Assembly: GCA_028456385.1 (NCBI GenBank)
Contig: JALNQF010000319.1
Span: 1-47,999 of the forward strand
DNA from: Ophiosphaerella korrae
Lineage: Eukaryota > Ascomycota > Dothideomycetes > Pleosporales > Phaeosphaeriaceae
DNA length: 47,999 nt
Direction: 5' to 3'
Numbering within the stretch: the stretch's first letter is position 1; each line of letters starts with the position of its first letter. This document shows positions 29,416 to 41,809 of the stretch, one piece after another. The notes beneath the pieces are model-generated. The model worked only from the letters and a program-made list of their open reading frames with translations, searched no databases and was not told where the DNA came from. Made by a program: the position numbers and the translations under genes.

Positions 29416-31817
29416 ACTATACAGAGTCACTATTGACGATATTGCCCTACGAAAAGGGTGGCATATGCCGCTGAAAATGGCGGCAGAACGTATATAGCTT
29501 TTCAATACAAATGTATTAATAAAACGTACTAATATTTCTATACTTATGCAACCGGAATCAGGCCCCCCTCTATGTAGTGGCTGAGCAACTGCACAGCCCC
29601 TGAGCATAAATGAAGGGGCCTGTTTAGGGAACTCGTTACTCGGCTATACTTCCCTAGTGACGTGCAGCTATGTTTCGGCCAAGGCTGCTGCCTTCGGCTA
29701 AGCTACCTCTATTAATCATCTGTCCCGTCTCTCGTTACCTAAACCTTACCTTCTCTAACTGCTATCTACGTATTTAAAGCCTTGCAGAGAGGTAAGAAGG
29801 TAGTGTAGTTTATTACCTATATCTTACTTTTGTATGCACCCTTAACGTTTATCTAGATTATTAATAAATATAGCTAGGTCCTAGTTGTTCCCTCTACGTT
29901 TAATAGTACGGCAAAAACTGTAAAAAATGACACGCTAGGTAGTATTCGAGCTATGTCTAGGTGGCAGAAATCAGCCTATATCTCTAGTAATGAGCTAAGT
30001 GACAGCCTTAGTAGAGAGTGCAATTTCTATACCCTTACCGCTAAACCTATTACTTTGGCCTAGGTCTACGCACAATAAGACTAGATTGGATTAACCTAGA
30101 ATTAAGGATATGTTAGATGAGGGTATATTTATACGAGGATAGACACTAGGGTATTAAACTACTTAACCTACTAAGACAGGAGCTAACATCTAGTACAACT
30201 AAAGAGGAGCTCGAGCCGCTAAAGAGGCGTAGTATTACAGTATACTACGCTTATAAGTTAGTAAGAGAGGGATATAACGTAGTCTCTAGCTAATAGGGCG
30301 CTAATAGTAAGTAGAAGGATTAAATTCGACTTAAATATAGCGCTACTATAACCTTGTAAGCGGCTTAGGATTTATATAGGAGTAGAGTAACTTTATATAT
30401 AGATATAATATAGAGATCCTTAGAGTATATTTTGTATAGATTTAGGGAAGAGCTAGATTAGATAGTAATATAGCTAAAAGGCGTAGGCTATAGGTATACC
30501 TTATTTAGCGTTCTAGAAAGTATTAGTAGTAATATCTAGTAGTTAAGATTGTAGGATGTATTTATACTAGCTATAAGTAGAGAGAAAGATAACCCTAATT
30601 ATAGCGCTCCTCTAGTAGAGCTAGTAGTAGATAGTCTATACTTATAAGAGGGAGGCTTGTAATTAGATAGTATAGAGATTTAGAGGTAATAGAAAGTATA
30701 GCTAAGAGCGACGTAGAGTATTTTTATATCTACTATTAAACTACGCTCTATCTTGCTATGTTCTAACGTTTATTAAGCTACTACCTTACCTACTCTAATA
30801 ATTAGGACACAATCGTCTACAATATAGCTCTTACTATCTATAGTATTATCTCTAATAACTAGAGTACTAGCTAGTTCGCTTTACTTACTTAGGTTATAGT
30901 AGTAATATATATAAGTAAGGTATATAGTTAGTTACTACTAATAGTAGTATCTTCTACTTTATTAGCTATTACACCTATTAGTTATAGCTATAGTTAATTC
31001 ACTATAGCTATACGCTACTAATAAGTTACTTTCTATAGATAAATACCTTGTCTACGTTAATATCTTATAGGGCTACTAGTACGTCTCTAAGACTAATACT
31101 AACCTCCTCTCTACTTTCTCTACCCTTCTTATTAATTCCCTACTACCTTTACTCTATAATAGTAGCTATATAGAGGACCTTAAGAGCTATAACTAGTTAT
31201 ACTATATCTTAGGTATTATAAACTTATATAAGTAAGTGTACCTAGTCTTAGTAAGTAAGAGAGAAAAAAGATAGTAAGGCCTAAGTATATATAACTTTAT
31301 ACAATTAGTTATATACCTAAGAGGTAGGTACTAAGGTATATAGTGTGCTCGTAGATTAAGTTAGCTAAGTTAACTCCTAAGGCTACTACGTTACTATAGC
31401 TCTTTAGTTATAGTAGGCGCTAAGTATAAGTACTAGTTATTTAGCTAATATCTTAAGTAGGCGTTTACGTACTATAATTTACGTTAATACTAAAATTTAA
31501 GATTCTTACTATTACTATCTTTTTGCGCAAATTTATAATAATATAATATACTAATAGTAGCTAATATATCTATAACTATATAAAGCCTTTTATTATACTA
31601 GTATATATAAATTTTAGATACTAGAGATAATTTATAACAAGTAGGTTTATATTAGCGTATATATTATATTATAGCCTAGTTACCCTAATACTAACTAGAA
31701 GGTTTATTAGGAGTTAGTAAATTATTTTTACTATAGTAGTAATAACTCTAGCTCTAAAGAATTTCTAGCTTAGTATAATCTCTATCGCGCTATTAGTATA
31801 TTATATCCTAGCTATCT
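29416..31817. other. Transition into AT-rich, RIP-like sequence, unassigned
   Basis: Composition falls steadily to TA-dominated after about 29750. No frame, domain or terminal repeat can be assigned. It probably includes decayed transposon copies. No gene or RNA seen. Confidence 0.5.
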
Positions 31818-32205
31818 TGTTATAAGTGTAATAAGAGAAATTAAGATAGAGCTAATTAGTCCTAATATAGATACTAATATAGTATAGGATAAGTAAAGTA
31901 GTAACTTAGATTAGGAAGTTAACTATAATAGGGATACGTAATAACTTCGTAGCTTTATAAGGCTTAGTATCTATAAAGCTATAAAGCTAGTAACTTTATA
32001 ACTTTATAAAGCTTAGTAGCTATAAAGCTATAAAGTTAAAGGATTAGTAGAAGTATATAGTTAGTAGTAATACGTATTATTAAGATAGTATTAGTAATCT
32101 AATCTCTAACTAAGAGTAATAATATATTAATATTATAAGAATTATTCTATTATTTAAGAGCTTATTACCTAATTATAATACGAACTTTTATTATTAACTC
32201 TTAAT
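31818..32205 (+). mobile_element. LTR copy of the chromodomain Gypsy family, plus orientation
   Basis: Starts TGTTATAAGTGTAATAAGAG and matches, with RIP-type differences, the LTR at 41426-41809 and the reverse of 7487-7933. The internal repeat zone is replaced by AGCTTTATA/TATAAAGCT palindromic units (31945-32045). Neither flank matches Gypsy internal sequence, so it is probably a solo LTR or an LTR cut from its element. Confidence 0.75.
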
Positions 32206-33486
32206 CTACTACTCCTCTTTAGGGCGCTTAGTAGTTAATAACTAAGTAGCTTATAATATATCTTTTACTCTTAAACGCCTATACCTAATTTTACTCTTAA
32301 TACTCTTCTTTATAGGATTACTTTACTTATTATTTTCTAGTAGTTATACTATTACTTCTATTAACTACTTTAAGTATTTATTATACTCTTATACTATAAC
32401 TAATAAGTTGCGATTAAAAGTAATTAAGGTAAATCCTATTAGTAAAAAACTTAATACTTTCTATAACTTATTTAAATTTAAATATAAAGGCCTAGCTATT
32501 ATAGGCGCTAATATATTATACTATCTTAGTAGAGAAAGTATAACTTAATACTAAACTTATAATATTTCCTAATATTAATAAGACTAAAAAATTCTCTCTT
32601 TAACCTAATATATACTTTATAGAGACTTTTTACTATATATTTATAACTCTTAAATTAGAGTAATAAAGATTTTCTTTATAACTTATTAGTACTAAGTTTA
32701 GTAGTCTACTCTAATAACTTTAATAATAAGCTTAATAAAGTTATATAAAATAATATCTCTACTACTATTACTATATTTATAGCTTTTATAGTTATTAAAT
32801 CTATAACTTCTTTACTATTTACTTTATTTCTTACTACTTCTTTTTTATAAATACTATAGCTATATAATATAGGTAGCTTTATAAACTCTACTAAATACTA
32901 TAAATATATAGATAGTATACTATAAGAAGAACTAGAATAGCTATATATTAAGATTTCTAGTTTCTTTAATACTTAATTTAGAAGTACCTTAGCTCTAAAG
33001 TTAGTAGTATAAGCTATATTTAATAAGTATAAAGAAAAGAATAATCTACTCTACTAAAAAGAGAATAGCTAGTAAGACTAGCCTAAAGGTATAAAAGAAT
33101 ATAATATCTTAAGTTAGTTTATACTTTTTACTAGCTAGCTCTTAGACTTTATAGTAAAGAATTAGCCTACTTTAAGCTTTAATAGTAGCTACTAGTATAA
33201 CCTTACTAGCTTATATAAGGTTTTACTACTAACTATAAGTTAGATATTAGCTTTATAGATAACTTAAGTACTAGTATTAACTTTAAGTACTATTAGTTAT
33301 AGATTTTTATACTAAGAGAACTTAATAGTAATCTATTAGTAGATAAAATATCTAAAGTATAGCTTAACCTAAGGTAGTATATAAAAGAAGTATTTATAGC
33401 CTAAAATAGCTACTACTTTATACTTAGCTTTACTCTTTATAAGTTACTTATATAACTATAGGAATTTAACTAACTAAGTAGTATTA
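32206..33486. other. AT-rich RIP-like sequence, unassigned
   Basis: TA-dominated, stops in all frames, no recognisable protein motif. Confidence 0.5.
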
Positions 33487-36356
33487 CGTCTAAATAATTT
33501 TATAATAGGGTTACCTATTATTAACTACAAGTAACCTCTTAGGAGAGAGTATTAGTAGATTAGAAGGTAATAACAAAAGCTTATATAGTAATTAGTAATA
33601 ACTATAAATAATACTTAATTTGTATATATAATGTTAAGTATTAGTGTTTTAGGTTAGAGATTAGATTACTAATACAATCCTAATAATGTATATTACTATT
33701 AACTATATACTTATTCTAATCTATTTATATAATATTATAGATTACTCTTAATCTATTATATATTATTATAGATTACTTTTTAATCTATTGTACGTAATTA
33801 TAGATTACTATTACGTATCCTAATTATAAGTAGTTTCCTAATTAAGGTTATTACTTTACTTATCCTATGCTTTGTTAGTATCTAAGTTAAGACTAATTAG
33901 TTCTATCTAGATTTCTCTTGTTACGCCTATAATACTATTCCTCCCTTTAGGTAAGCTTTTATATCTTTTCGCTAGAGCTAATATTATTAATCTAGTTTCT
34001 TTATTAATATTAAGTTCTTTGTTCTCTATCTTTATACCTACTTAATCTACTCTTTATTATCTTTAATTAGTAGACTACGTATTACATTATAGTATTAAAA
34101 TATTTCTTTATTCTTGTTATAAGTCTTCTAACTTTTTATTAGTTTATTACTCTTTAAAATATAGTAAAGCTTATAAGGTATATATTTATACTAATACTTA
34201 TTTATCTTATAATCTATCTAGTATCTCTTTAGTAGAGTATAAGTTTATTAGGCTTATTTACGCGTTAGTACTTAGGTATAATAGAGAAAGCTATTAACTA
34301 TACTTAAGATAAACTATTATTATAGATTATAGAGGCTAAAAAGGAGTATAACTATATTCTAAGTATATAGGTAAAAAACTATACTTATCTAGTTTATCTT
34401 TATAAGACAAAGGCTTTAAATAATAAAAAGTTTATTATATAAGCTATTCTTTTAAAATCTAAGTTAGACTTTAAGTTTATAATAAAGGCTACTTAGGTTC
34501 CTATTATATTAGGTGTATCTAGCCCCTCTCTACCTATTACTAATAACGTAGGTCTTCTATATTTACTACTAGGTGTTCTAGAGGATTTTAATTTTAGAAC
34601 TCTTCTAGTTTCTTAAAGTAGTTAAGATTGTTTTCTAGTTTCTATATTTCTTCTTATAGTTATCCTTTTTTATTAGTACTTATCTATTTTACTAAGTAGT
34701 AAATCCTTCTATTATAGAATTAGTATTATAGAATTTCTTTAACTTCTTATTCTTCTTATTCTCTATATATATCTACTTTGTACACTAGTAGTTTTACTTC
34801 TTATAGTACTTTTTCTAATAGTAATATATAGAATATTAAGTATATCTTTATTTTACTTAGTAGTTTTAGTTTAAATATAACTAGTATAACATCTTTTTCT
34901 ACTTTATATAGCTTTATCTTAACGTAATCTAGTTTTAAACTTAATTATTTACTTTTAATATTTTTTTATAGTAACTATACTTTTTCTCTTACTTTAAATT
35001 AGGGTCTCTTTGTATATTTCTTGTTATAGTATTTTACTATTCTATTATATAGAAATTCTATATCTTATCTTAGTTAATTATATATTTCTTTAAGTCTATT
35101 AATAAGGTTTTCTTTTCTTAGAGACTAAAATACTTTAAATCTTAGTATTCTATATATATTAGGGTTAAATCTATAGTTTATAAAGAAGAGTAATACTTTT
35201 ATTAATATATTCTTTACGCTATTGTATACTAACTATACTATAGGTAGTAGCTATACCTAGTTATTCTAGTTATAGTTAAAGTAGTATCTTAGGTATTATT
35301 CTACTATCTAATTTATACGTTCTAATTATTTATCTATCTATAGGTAGTATACTATTAATATTATATAATTAACTCCTAATTATACTATTATTACTTCCTA
35401 TAGTTTTAATATAAATTTTATATCTCTATCTATAATAATCTTGTCTAAGATACTATACTAGCTAATTATAGTCCTTAGAACCTAGTATATAGTAACTTTA
35501 ATCCTACTTTATTCTTTATATAGTCTAAAATATAAGTACTTTATAAATTTATTTACTATTATTAAAATTCTATTATACTTAACTCCTAATATTAGGTCTT
35601 TTAACTTAGGTAACTATTAAGCTAAGTTACTAGTAAATTAGGAGTATTATAGTAAGAGTATAGAGAGTTAAGTTATAGTAAGAGGTATAGTAATAGATAG
35701 AGTAATTACTAACTAGCTAGTAATTCCTTCGAAAGGCTTATATACTCTTCCTCTAGGGCTAACTACTTTAGGCTAACTTAAGATAAAGTAGTTCCTAATA
35801 GTAACTTTATAATAAAGTCTATTATAATAATTCTCTAAAGTTATTTTAGTACTTTAATTAGTTATATTTTTCTATATAGTATATATCTACTATATTTATT
35901 TCTATAGTATTCTATATAGTCTTATAGTACTTCTATTTCTAATTATCTTACTTTTAGAATACAATAGTTCTATAGTAGTCTATCTAGTATTTTATTAATA
36001 CTCTAGTATCTATATACTAGTAGTTTATAGAATTATATTATAAACTCTCTCTATATTTTACTTAGAATATACGTTCTTCTATATACTTTTATAAATCCTT
36101 TTTAGATTTTAAGCTTCTTTATCTCTTTAGAAGTTTTTTCTATTTCTTTATAAATCTATTTATCTAGCTTACTACTTTTTCTTTTAAGTATTATAGCTAT
36201 TTTAGGTATATTTAGAACTAAATATCTATCTTTATTCTTAACTAGAACTATACTAGTAGTATTTACTTCTTCTTATAAGTCTAGTTATCTACTTAGAGCG
36301 TCTATAAATTAATTATCTTTACTCTTAGTATATATAATCTTAAGGCTAAATATTAT
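33487..36356 (-). mobile_element. Truncated chromodomain Gypsy copy, minus strand (3' LTR to RNase H)
   Basis: The LTR occupies 33487-33934. A polypurine tract (read on the minus strand as AAAGGGAGG, 33940-33950) lies just inside it. The remaining sequence is an inverted, mutated copy of 39196-41425: the 3' region, the integrase-chromodomain part (about 34460-36000) and the RNase H end (DALSRR region near 36290). It stops abruptly at about 36356, where the oppositely oriented copy begins. All frames are destroyed by RIP-type changes. About 150-200 bp near 35620-35780 has no counterpart in the other copy and may be a later insertion. Confidence 0.8.
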
Positions 36357-39300
36357 AGAAGTAAAGACTATAAGAAAGATAAAGAAGCTTAGTTGAAGAC
36401 AACTAAGAAAAAGAAGGAAGTACTACAAGTATAAGCTAAGCCTTAAGAGAAAGTAGCTAGGAGTAAAGAACTATAGTACGTAATACTTTATTAGACCTTT
36501 TGTTATAAAGATAACTACTATATATATCTTTCTAGTAAGTAGAGAGTAGGATAGTTCTTATAGAAGAATAGATTAGCTATAATAAAGGAAAGAATAAAAG
36601 CGTAGCTAAAAGAAATAGTATACGTAATAGACCTACTAATAGAAGACTTAGAAAGGGAAGAACCCTAGATTCTATTAATCTAGGCCTAAAGACTAGTACT
36701 AGATAAAGAAACTACTATAGCTTCCTCTAAAGAACTACAAGAAAGTAAAAGATAAAGTAGTATAAAAAGTATAAAGTACGCCTAGCTAGATATATATAGC
36801 TATAATAGCTATATAACTATAGATATAGAAGAATAAAATAAAGATTAGAGGTTTGTTTAGAAATACTTACTAGTTATAAATATAGAAGAAGTATACAAAG
36901 ACTAAAAAGAATACAATCCTAAAGAAATAAAGTTTATACTATTTTAGGAATAGATAAAGTAATATATAGTTGTAGTAAAAAGAATACTTATATAAAGAGA
37001 GTAGTAGTATCTTATATAAAAAACGTAATAGATTAATAAAGCCTATATACTAAGAGTACTAGTAGTATACTATATCCTAATAATAGATATACTTAGAAAA
37101 GATAAGTACTAGGAAGGAGATAACAAGATTATAAACCTAAAACATCTAGTACATTTTAAAGTATTATAGATATTATACCTAGATAAGAATTGTATTATAT
37201 ATAGAAACTTAAAAGTAAATAATAGTATATAGCTAATATAAAGAAGAGGCTATAGTTATATAAAAGTAATTCTAGTAAAAGATATCTAAGGATAGGAAAT
37301 AATCCTAGAAGAAAGATACCTAGTAGTAAGGCTAGGACTTAAACTATCTAAGAAATACGTCTAAGGAGGACTATAGTATAAATGTACGTATAATAAATAT
37401 CTAAAATATAAAGAATATAAACTTAAAGTAGGGCTATAGCCTTAGAAAGATAGATAATTTATAAAATTACTTAAATAAGAATAACTAGAAGGTATAAGAG
37501 GCCTATATATTATAAAGATAGGCACGTACTAAAGGAAGAAAGTATAGTTAATAATTAATAGTAGAGCTACAAGGAACTTTATATTAAAAAAGTTTATAGA
37601 AAGCTAAGGAATAAAGTATATAATAAAGAAATACCCTTAATAACTAAGTATAATTAAAGGAAAACTATTTTAAGAACTAATTTAGTTTAAAACAACTCTC
37701 TCTACACTAGAACTAGAAGAGATAAAGATTAAGAATATAGTTATAGATATAACAATAATTAATAATAAACAAGATATAATATTAGGTATACTATAGTTAT
37801 AGATAACTAACCTATATATTAATTAGAGAATAGGAAAAATTAACTACTATAAAATAGATACATTAAAAGCTAATATAAGTACTTACAAAGGAGAATTCTC
37901 TAAAGAATATAAGAAATAGGAGAAATAGCTTATAGAGCCTAAAGACTACCTTCTAGAATATTAGCTATAGGATTTAGTAATAGACTTAAAGGAAGATAAA
38001 GACGTAAGATAAAGCGTAGTCTATAGAAAAATAGAAGAAGAATCTAAGATTAAATAAGCGTTTATTAAAAACGTACTAAAGAAAGGATAGATATAAGAAT
38101 CTAAATCCTTAGTAGTATATAAACTTATATTTATAGATAAAAAAAGAATAAGTAATAAAAGACTCTATATAGATTTTAGAAAAACTAACGTAATTATAAA
38201 TAAGAACTAATACCTCTTACTATAGATAGATAAAATATTAGATAGACTATAAAAAGTAAAGATTTTTACAAAACTAGATATCTGAAACGCCTACTACTAG
38301 ATTAGAATTAAGAAAGGTAATAAATAGAAAATAGTATTTAGAACATAATATAGACTATATAAGTACTTAGTTATACTCTTTAGCTTAATAAACGTACTAG
38401 TAGCCTTCTAAGAAAGAATTAATATAGTACTAAGAGAATACTTAGACGTATTTATATTTATATATTTAGACAATATCCTTATATTCTTAGAAATAGAGGA
38501 AGAATATATACAATACGTATATAAAGTACTAGAAAAACTAGTAGAAAGTAAACTATTTCTTAAAATAAGAAAATACAAATTCTATATAAAAGAAATAGAC
38601 TTCCTAAGGTTTATTATAGAACTAGGAAAAATTAAGATTAACTTAGAAAAGATTAAGTTAATTAATAAATAGCTAATACTAAAAAACCTAAAAGAGGTAT
38701 AATAGTTTTATAGGTTAGTAAACTTTTGTAGAAAACTAATAGTAAAATAGTTTAAAGATATAGAACTAATAATAAGACTTATAAAGAAAGATACGCTATT
38801 TAAATAGATAAAGGAATACGACGAAGTATTTAATATAATTAAAAGAAAGTTTATAGAAAATCTAGTTATTAGAATATATAACCTAGACTTACTAGTAATA
38901 GTAAAAATAGACGTATCTAACTTAGTCTATAGAATAGCACTAATATAAGAAGACCTAAAGACTAAAAAGGAGTACTTAGTTAAGTACTTCTCTAAGAAAA
39001 TAAAGATAGTAGAACTTAACTATTTAATCTATAATAAAGAGATACTAGTAATCTATAAAGTATTTAAGTAATAGAGAGTATACTTATAATAAGTAAAATA
39101 TAAGATAAAAGTCTATATAGACTATTAGAATCTTATAGGATTTATACTAAATAATAACTTATTACAATACTATATAAGATAGTAGGAATTCTTATTAATA
39201 TTTAATTTAGAAATTATATATATAAAAGGCAAAGACAATTAATTTATAGACGCTTTTAGTAGAAGACTAGACCTATAAAAAGAAGTAAACACTATTAGTA

Positions 39301-41809
39301 TAGTTCTAGTATAGAATAAAGAAAGATACTAAGTTCTAAATATACTTAAAATAGCTATAACACTTAAAAGAAAAAGTAGTAAGCTAGATAAATAGATTTA
39401 GAAAATAACATAAGAATTATCTAAAGAAATAGAGAAGCTAGAAATCTAAAAGGGACTTACTTAAGCCTATAGAAGAATATATATTCTAAAGAAGATCTAA
39501 AGAGAATTTATATAATAATTTTACAAATTACTAGTATATAGATACTAAGGAATTAATAAAACTCTAGATAGGTTACTATAAGACTACTATATCCTAAAAG
39601 TAAGATAACTAGTAATAGAAGTACTACGAGACTATATAGAATATTATAAAAATAAATATAGTAGATATATACTATATAGAATATTATAACTAGTAGAAGT
39701 ACTAGAATAACTATAAGGAGTTATTATAATAGACTTTATTACAAAACTACTAAAGTTAAAAGACCTAATATTAGGAGTTAAATATAATAGGATCCTAATA
39801 ATAGTAGATAAACTTATAAAGTACTTATACTTTAGACTATATAAAGAGAAAAGCGAGATAGAAGTTACTATATACTAGGTTCTAGGAACTATAATTAGTT
39901 AATATAGACTACTAGATAAAATTATTATAGATAGAGATATAAGATTTACATTAAAACTATAGAGAATAATAATAGCGTAATTAGGAATATAATATATAAT
40001 GTCTATAGTATATTATCTATAAATAGATAAATAGTTAGAATAAATAAACTAAATAGTAGAATAGTACTTAAGATACTACCTTAACTATAACTAAAACAAT
40101 TAGGTATAGTTATTACCTATAGTATAATTAGCATACAATAGTATAAAGAATATAGTAGTAAGAGTATTACTTTTTTTTATAAACTATAGATTTAACTCTA
40201 ATATATATAGAATACTAAAAACTAAAGTATTTTAGTCTCTAAGAGGAGAAAACTTTGCTAATAGACTAAAAGATATATACAATTAACTAAGATAAGATAT
40301 AGAATTCCTATATAATTAAATAGTAATATATTATAACAAGAAATATAAAGAAAGACCCTAATTTAAAACAAGAGAAAAAGTATAGTTAGTATAAAAAAAC
40401 ATTAAGAATAAAAGACAAAGTCTAAAATTAGACTATATTAAGATAAAACTATATAAAATTAAGAAAGAAGTTATACTAGTTATATTTAAGCTAAAACTAC
40501 TAAATAAAATAAGGATATACCTAACCTTCTACGTAGCACTACTAGAGATAGTACTATAAAATATAGAACTACTAGTATATAAAGTAGATACGTATAAAGA
40601 ATAGAAAGAATAGGAAGTTAAAGAAATCCTAGTATACTAGTTCTATAATAGTAGGAACTATTACCTAGTAAAATAGATAGGTATAAACAAAAAAAGATAA
40701 CTATAGGAAGATATATAGGAACTAGAAGACAACCTTAACTACTTTAAGAAACTAAAAGAGTTCTAAAGTTAAAACCCTCTAGAACGCTTTATAGTAAACT
40801 AAGAAAATTAGTAATACTACTACTAGATAGAGAGGCGATAGAAACGTTTAACGTAATAGGAGTAGCCTCTACTATAGCCTTAAAATTAAGCTTAGACTCT
40901 ATAAAAGTAGCTTATATAATAGACTTCTTATTATTTAAGGCTTTTATCTTATAGAGATAAATTAAGTAAGGGTAATTTTCTACATATATACTTAGAATAT
41001 AATTACGTTCTTTTTTAGCCTTAGTAATCTATTTAGATAGTTTATCTTAAGTATAGTTAATAGCTCTCCTTGTTATAAATAAGTATAGACGCGTAAATAA
41101 GTATTATTAACCTATATTCTATAAGAGACACACTAGAAAGATTATAAGATATACAAGCGTTAGTATAAATATACGCCTTATAAGCCTTACTATATTTTAA
41201 AGAAATATACTCTAGAAGAGGATTTATAGATTTATACTAAGAATAAAGAAATATAGTAATACTATAATATAGTATACAATTAGCTAATTAAAGATAATAA
41301 AGAGTAGACTAAGTAGGTATAGAGATAGAAATAGAGAATAAAGAACTTTATATTAATAAAGAAACTAGATTAATAACTCTAGCTCTAGAGTAGTTAAACT
41401 AAAACCTACCTAGAAGGGGAGATAGTATTATAGGCGTAATAAGAGAAATCGAGATAGAACTAATTAGTCTTAACTTAGATACTAATAAAGTATAGGACGA
41501 GTAAAGTAATAACTTTAATTAGGAAACTACTTATAACTAGGACACGTAGTAGTAATCTATAATTACGTATAAATAGATTAAAGTAATCTATAATAATATA
41601 TAAATAGATTAAAAGTAATCTATAATTACGTATAAATAGATTAGTTTAAGTAAATAGTTAATATAAAGCGCTTTATTAGGATAGTATTAGTAATTTAATT
41701 ACTAACTACAAGCGATAATACTAAGATAGTTATAAAATATCTTCTATTGTTTATAGCCTATTATAGATTACTATACAAGCTTTTGTTATTACCTCCTAAT
41801 CTACTAATA
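36357..41809 (+). mobile_element. Chromodomain Ty3/Gypsy retrotransposon, plus strand, 5'-truncated and RIP-degraded
   Basis: Read on the plus strand with TAG/TAA at former Gln codons: the gag C-terminal part (about 36357-37000); protease (about 37550, INSRATRNFI for the usual NSGATGNFI); reverse transcriptase (38110-38480: RLYIDFRKTNVIINKN, KIFTKLDI, FIYLDNILIF for YLDDILIF); RNase H ending near 39270 (DALSRR-like); integrase (about 39480-40300); and a C-terminal chromodomain (about 40610-40700: EVKEIL, NSRNYYLVK, IGI). Then come a polypurine tract (GAAGGGGAGA, 41413-41422) and the 3' LTR (41426-41809), which lacks its last about 35 bp compared with 33487-33934. There is no 5' LTR or primer-binding site, because an inverted copy adjoins at 36356. 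Not functional. Confidence 0.88.
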
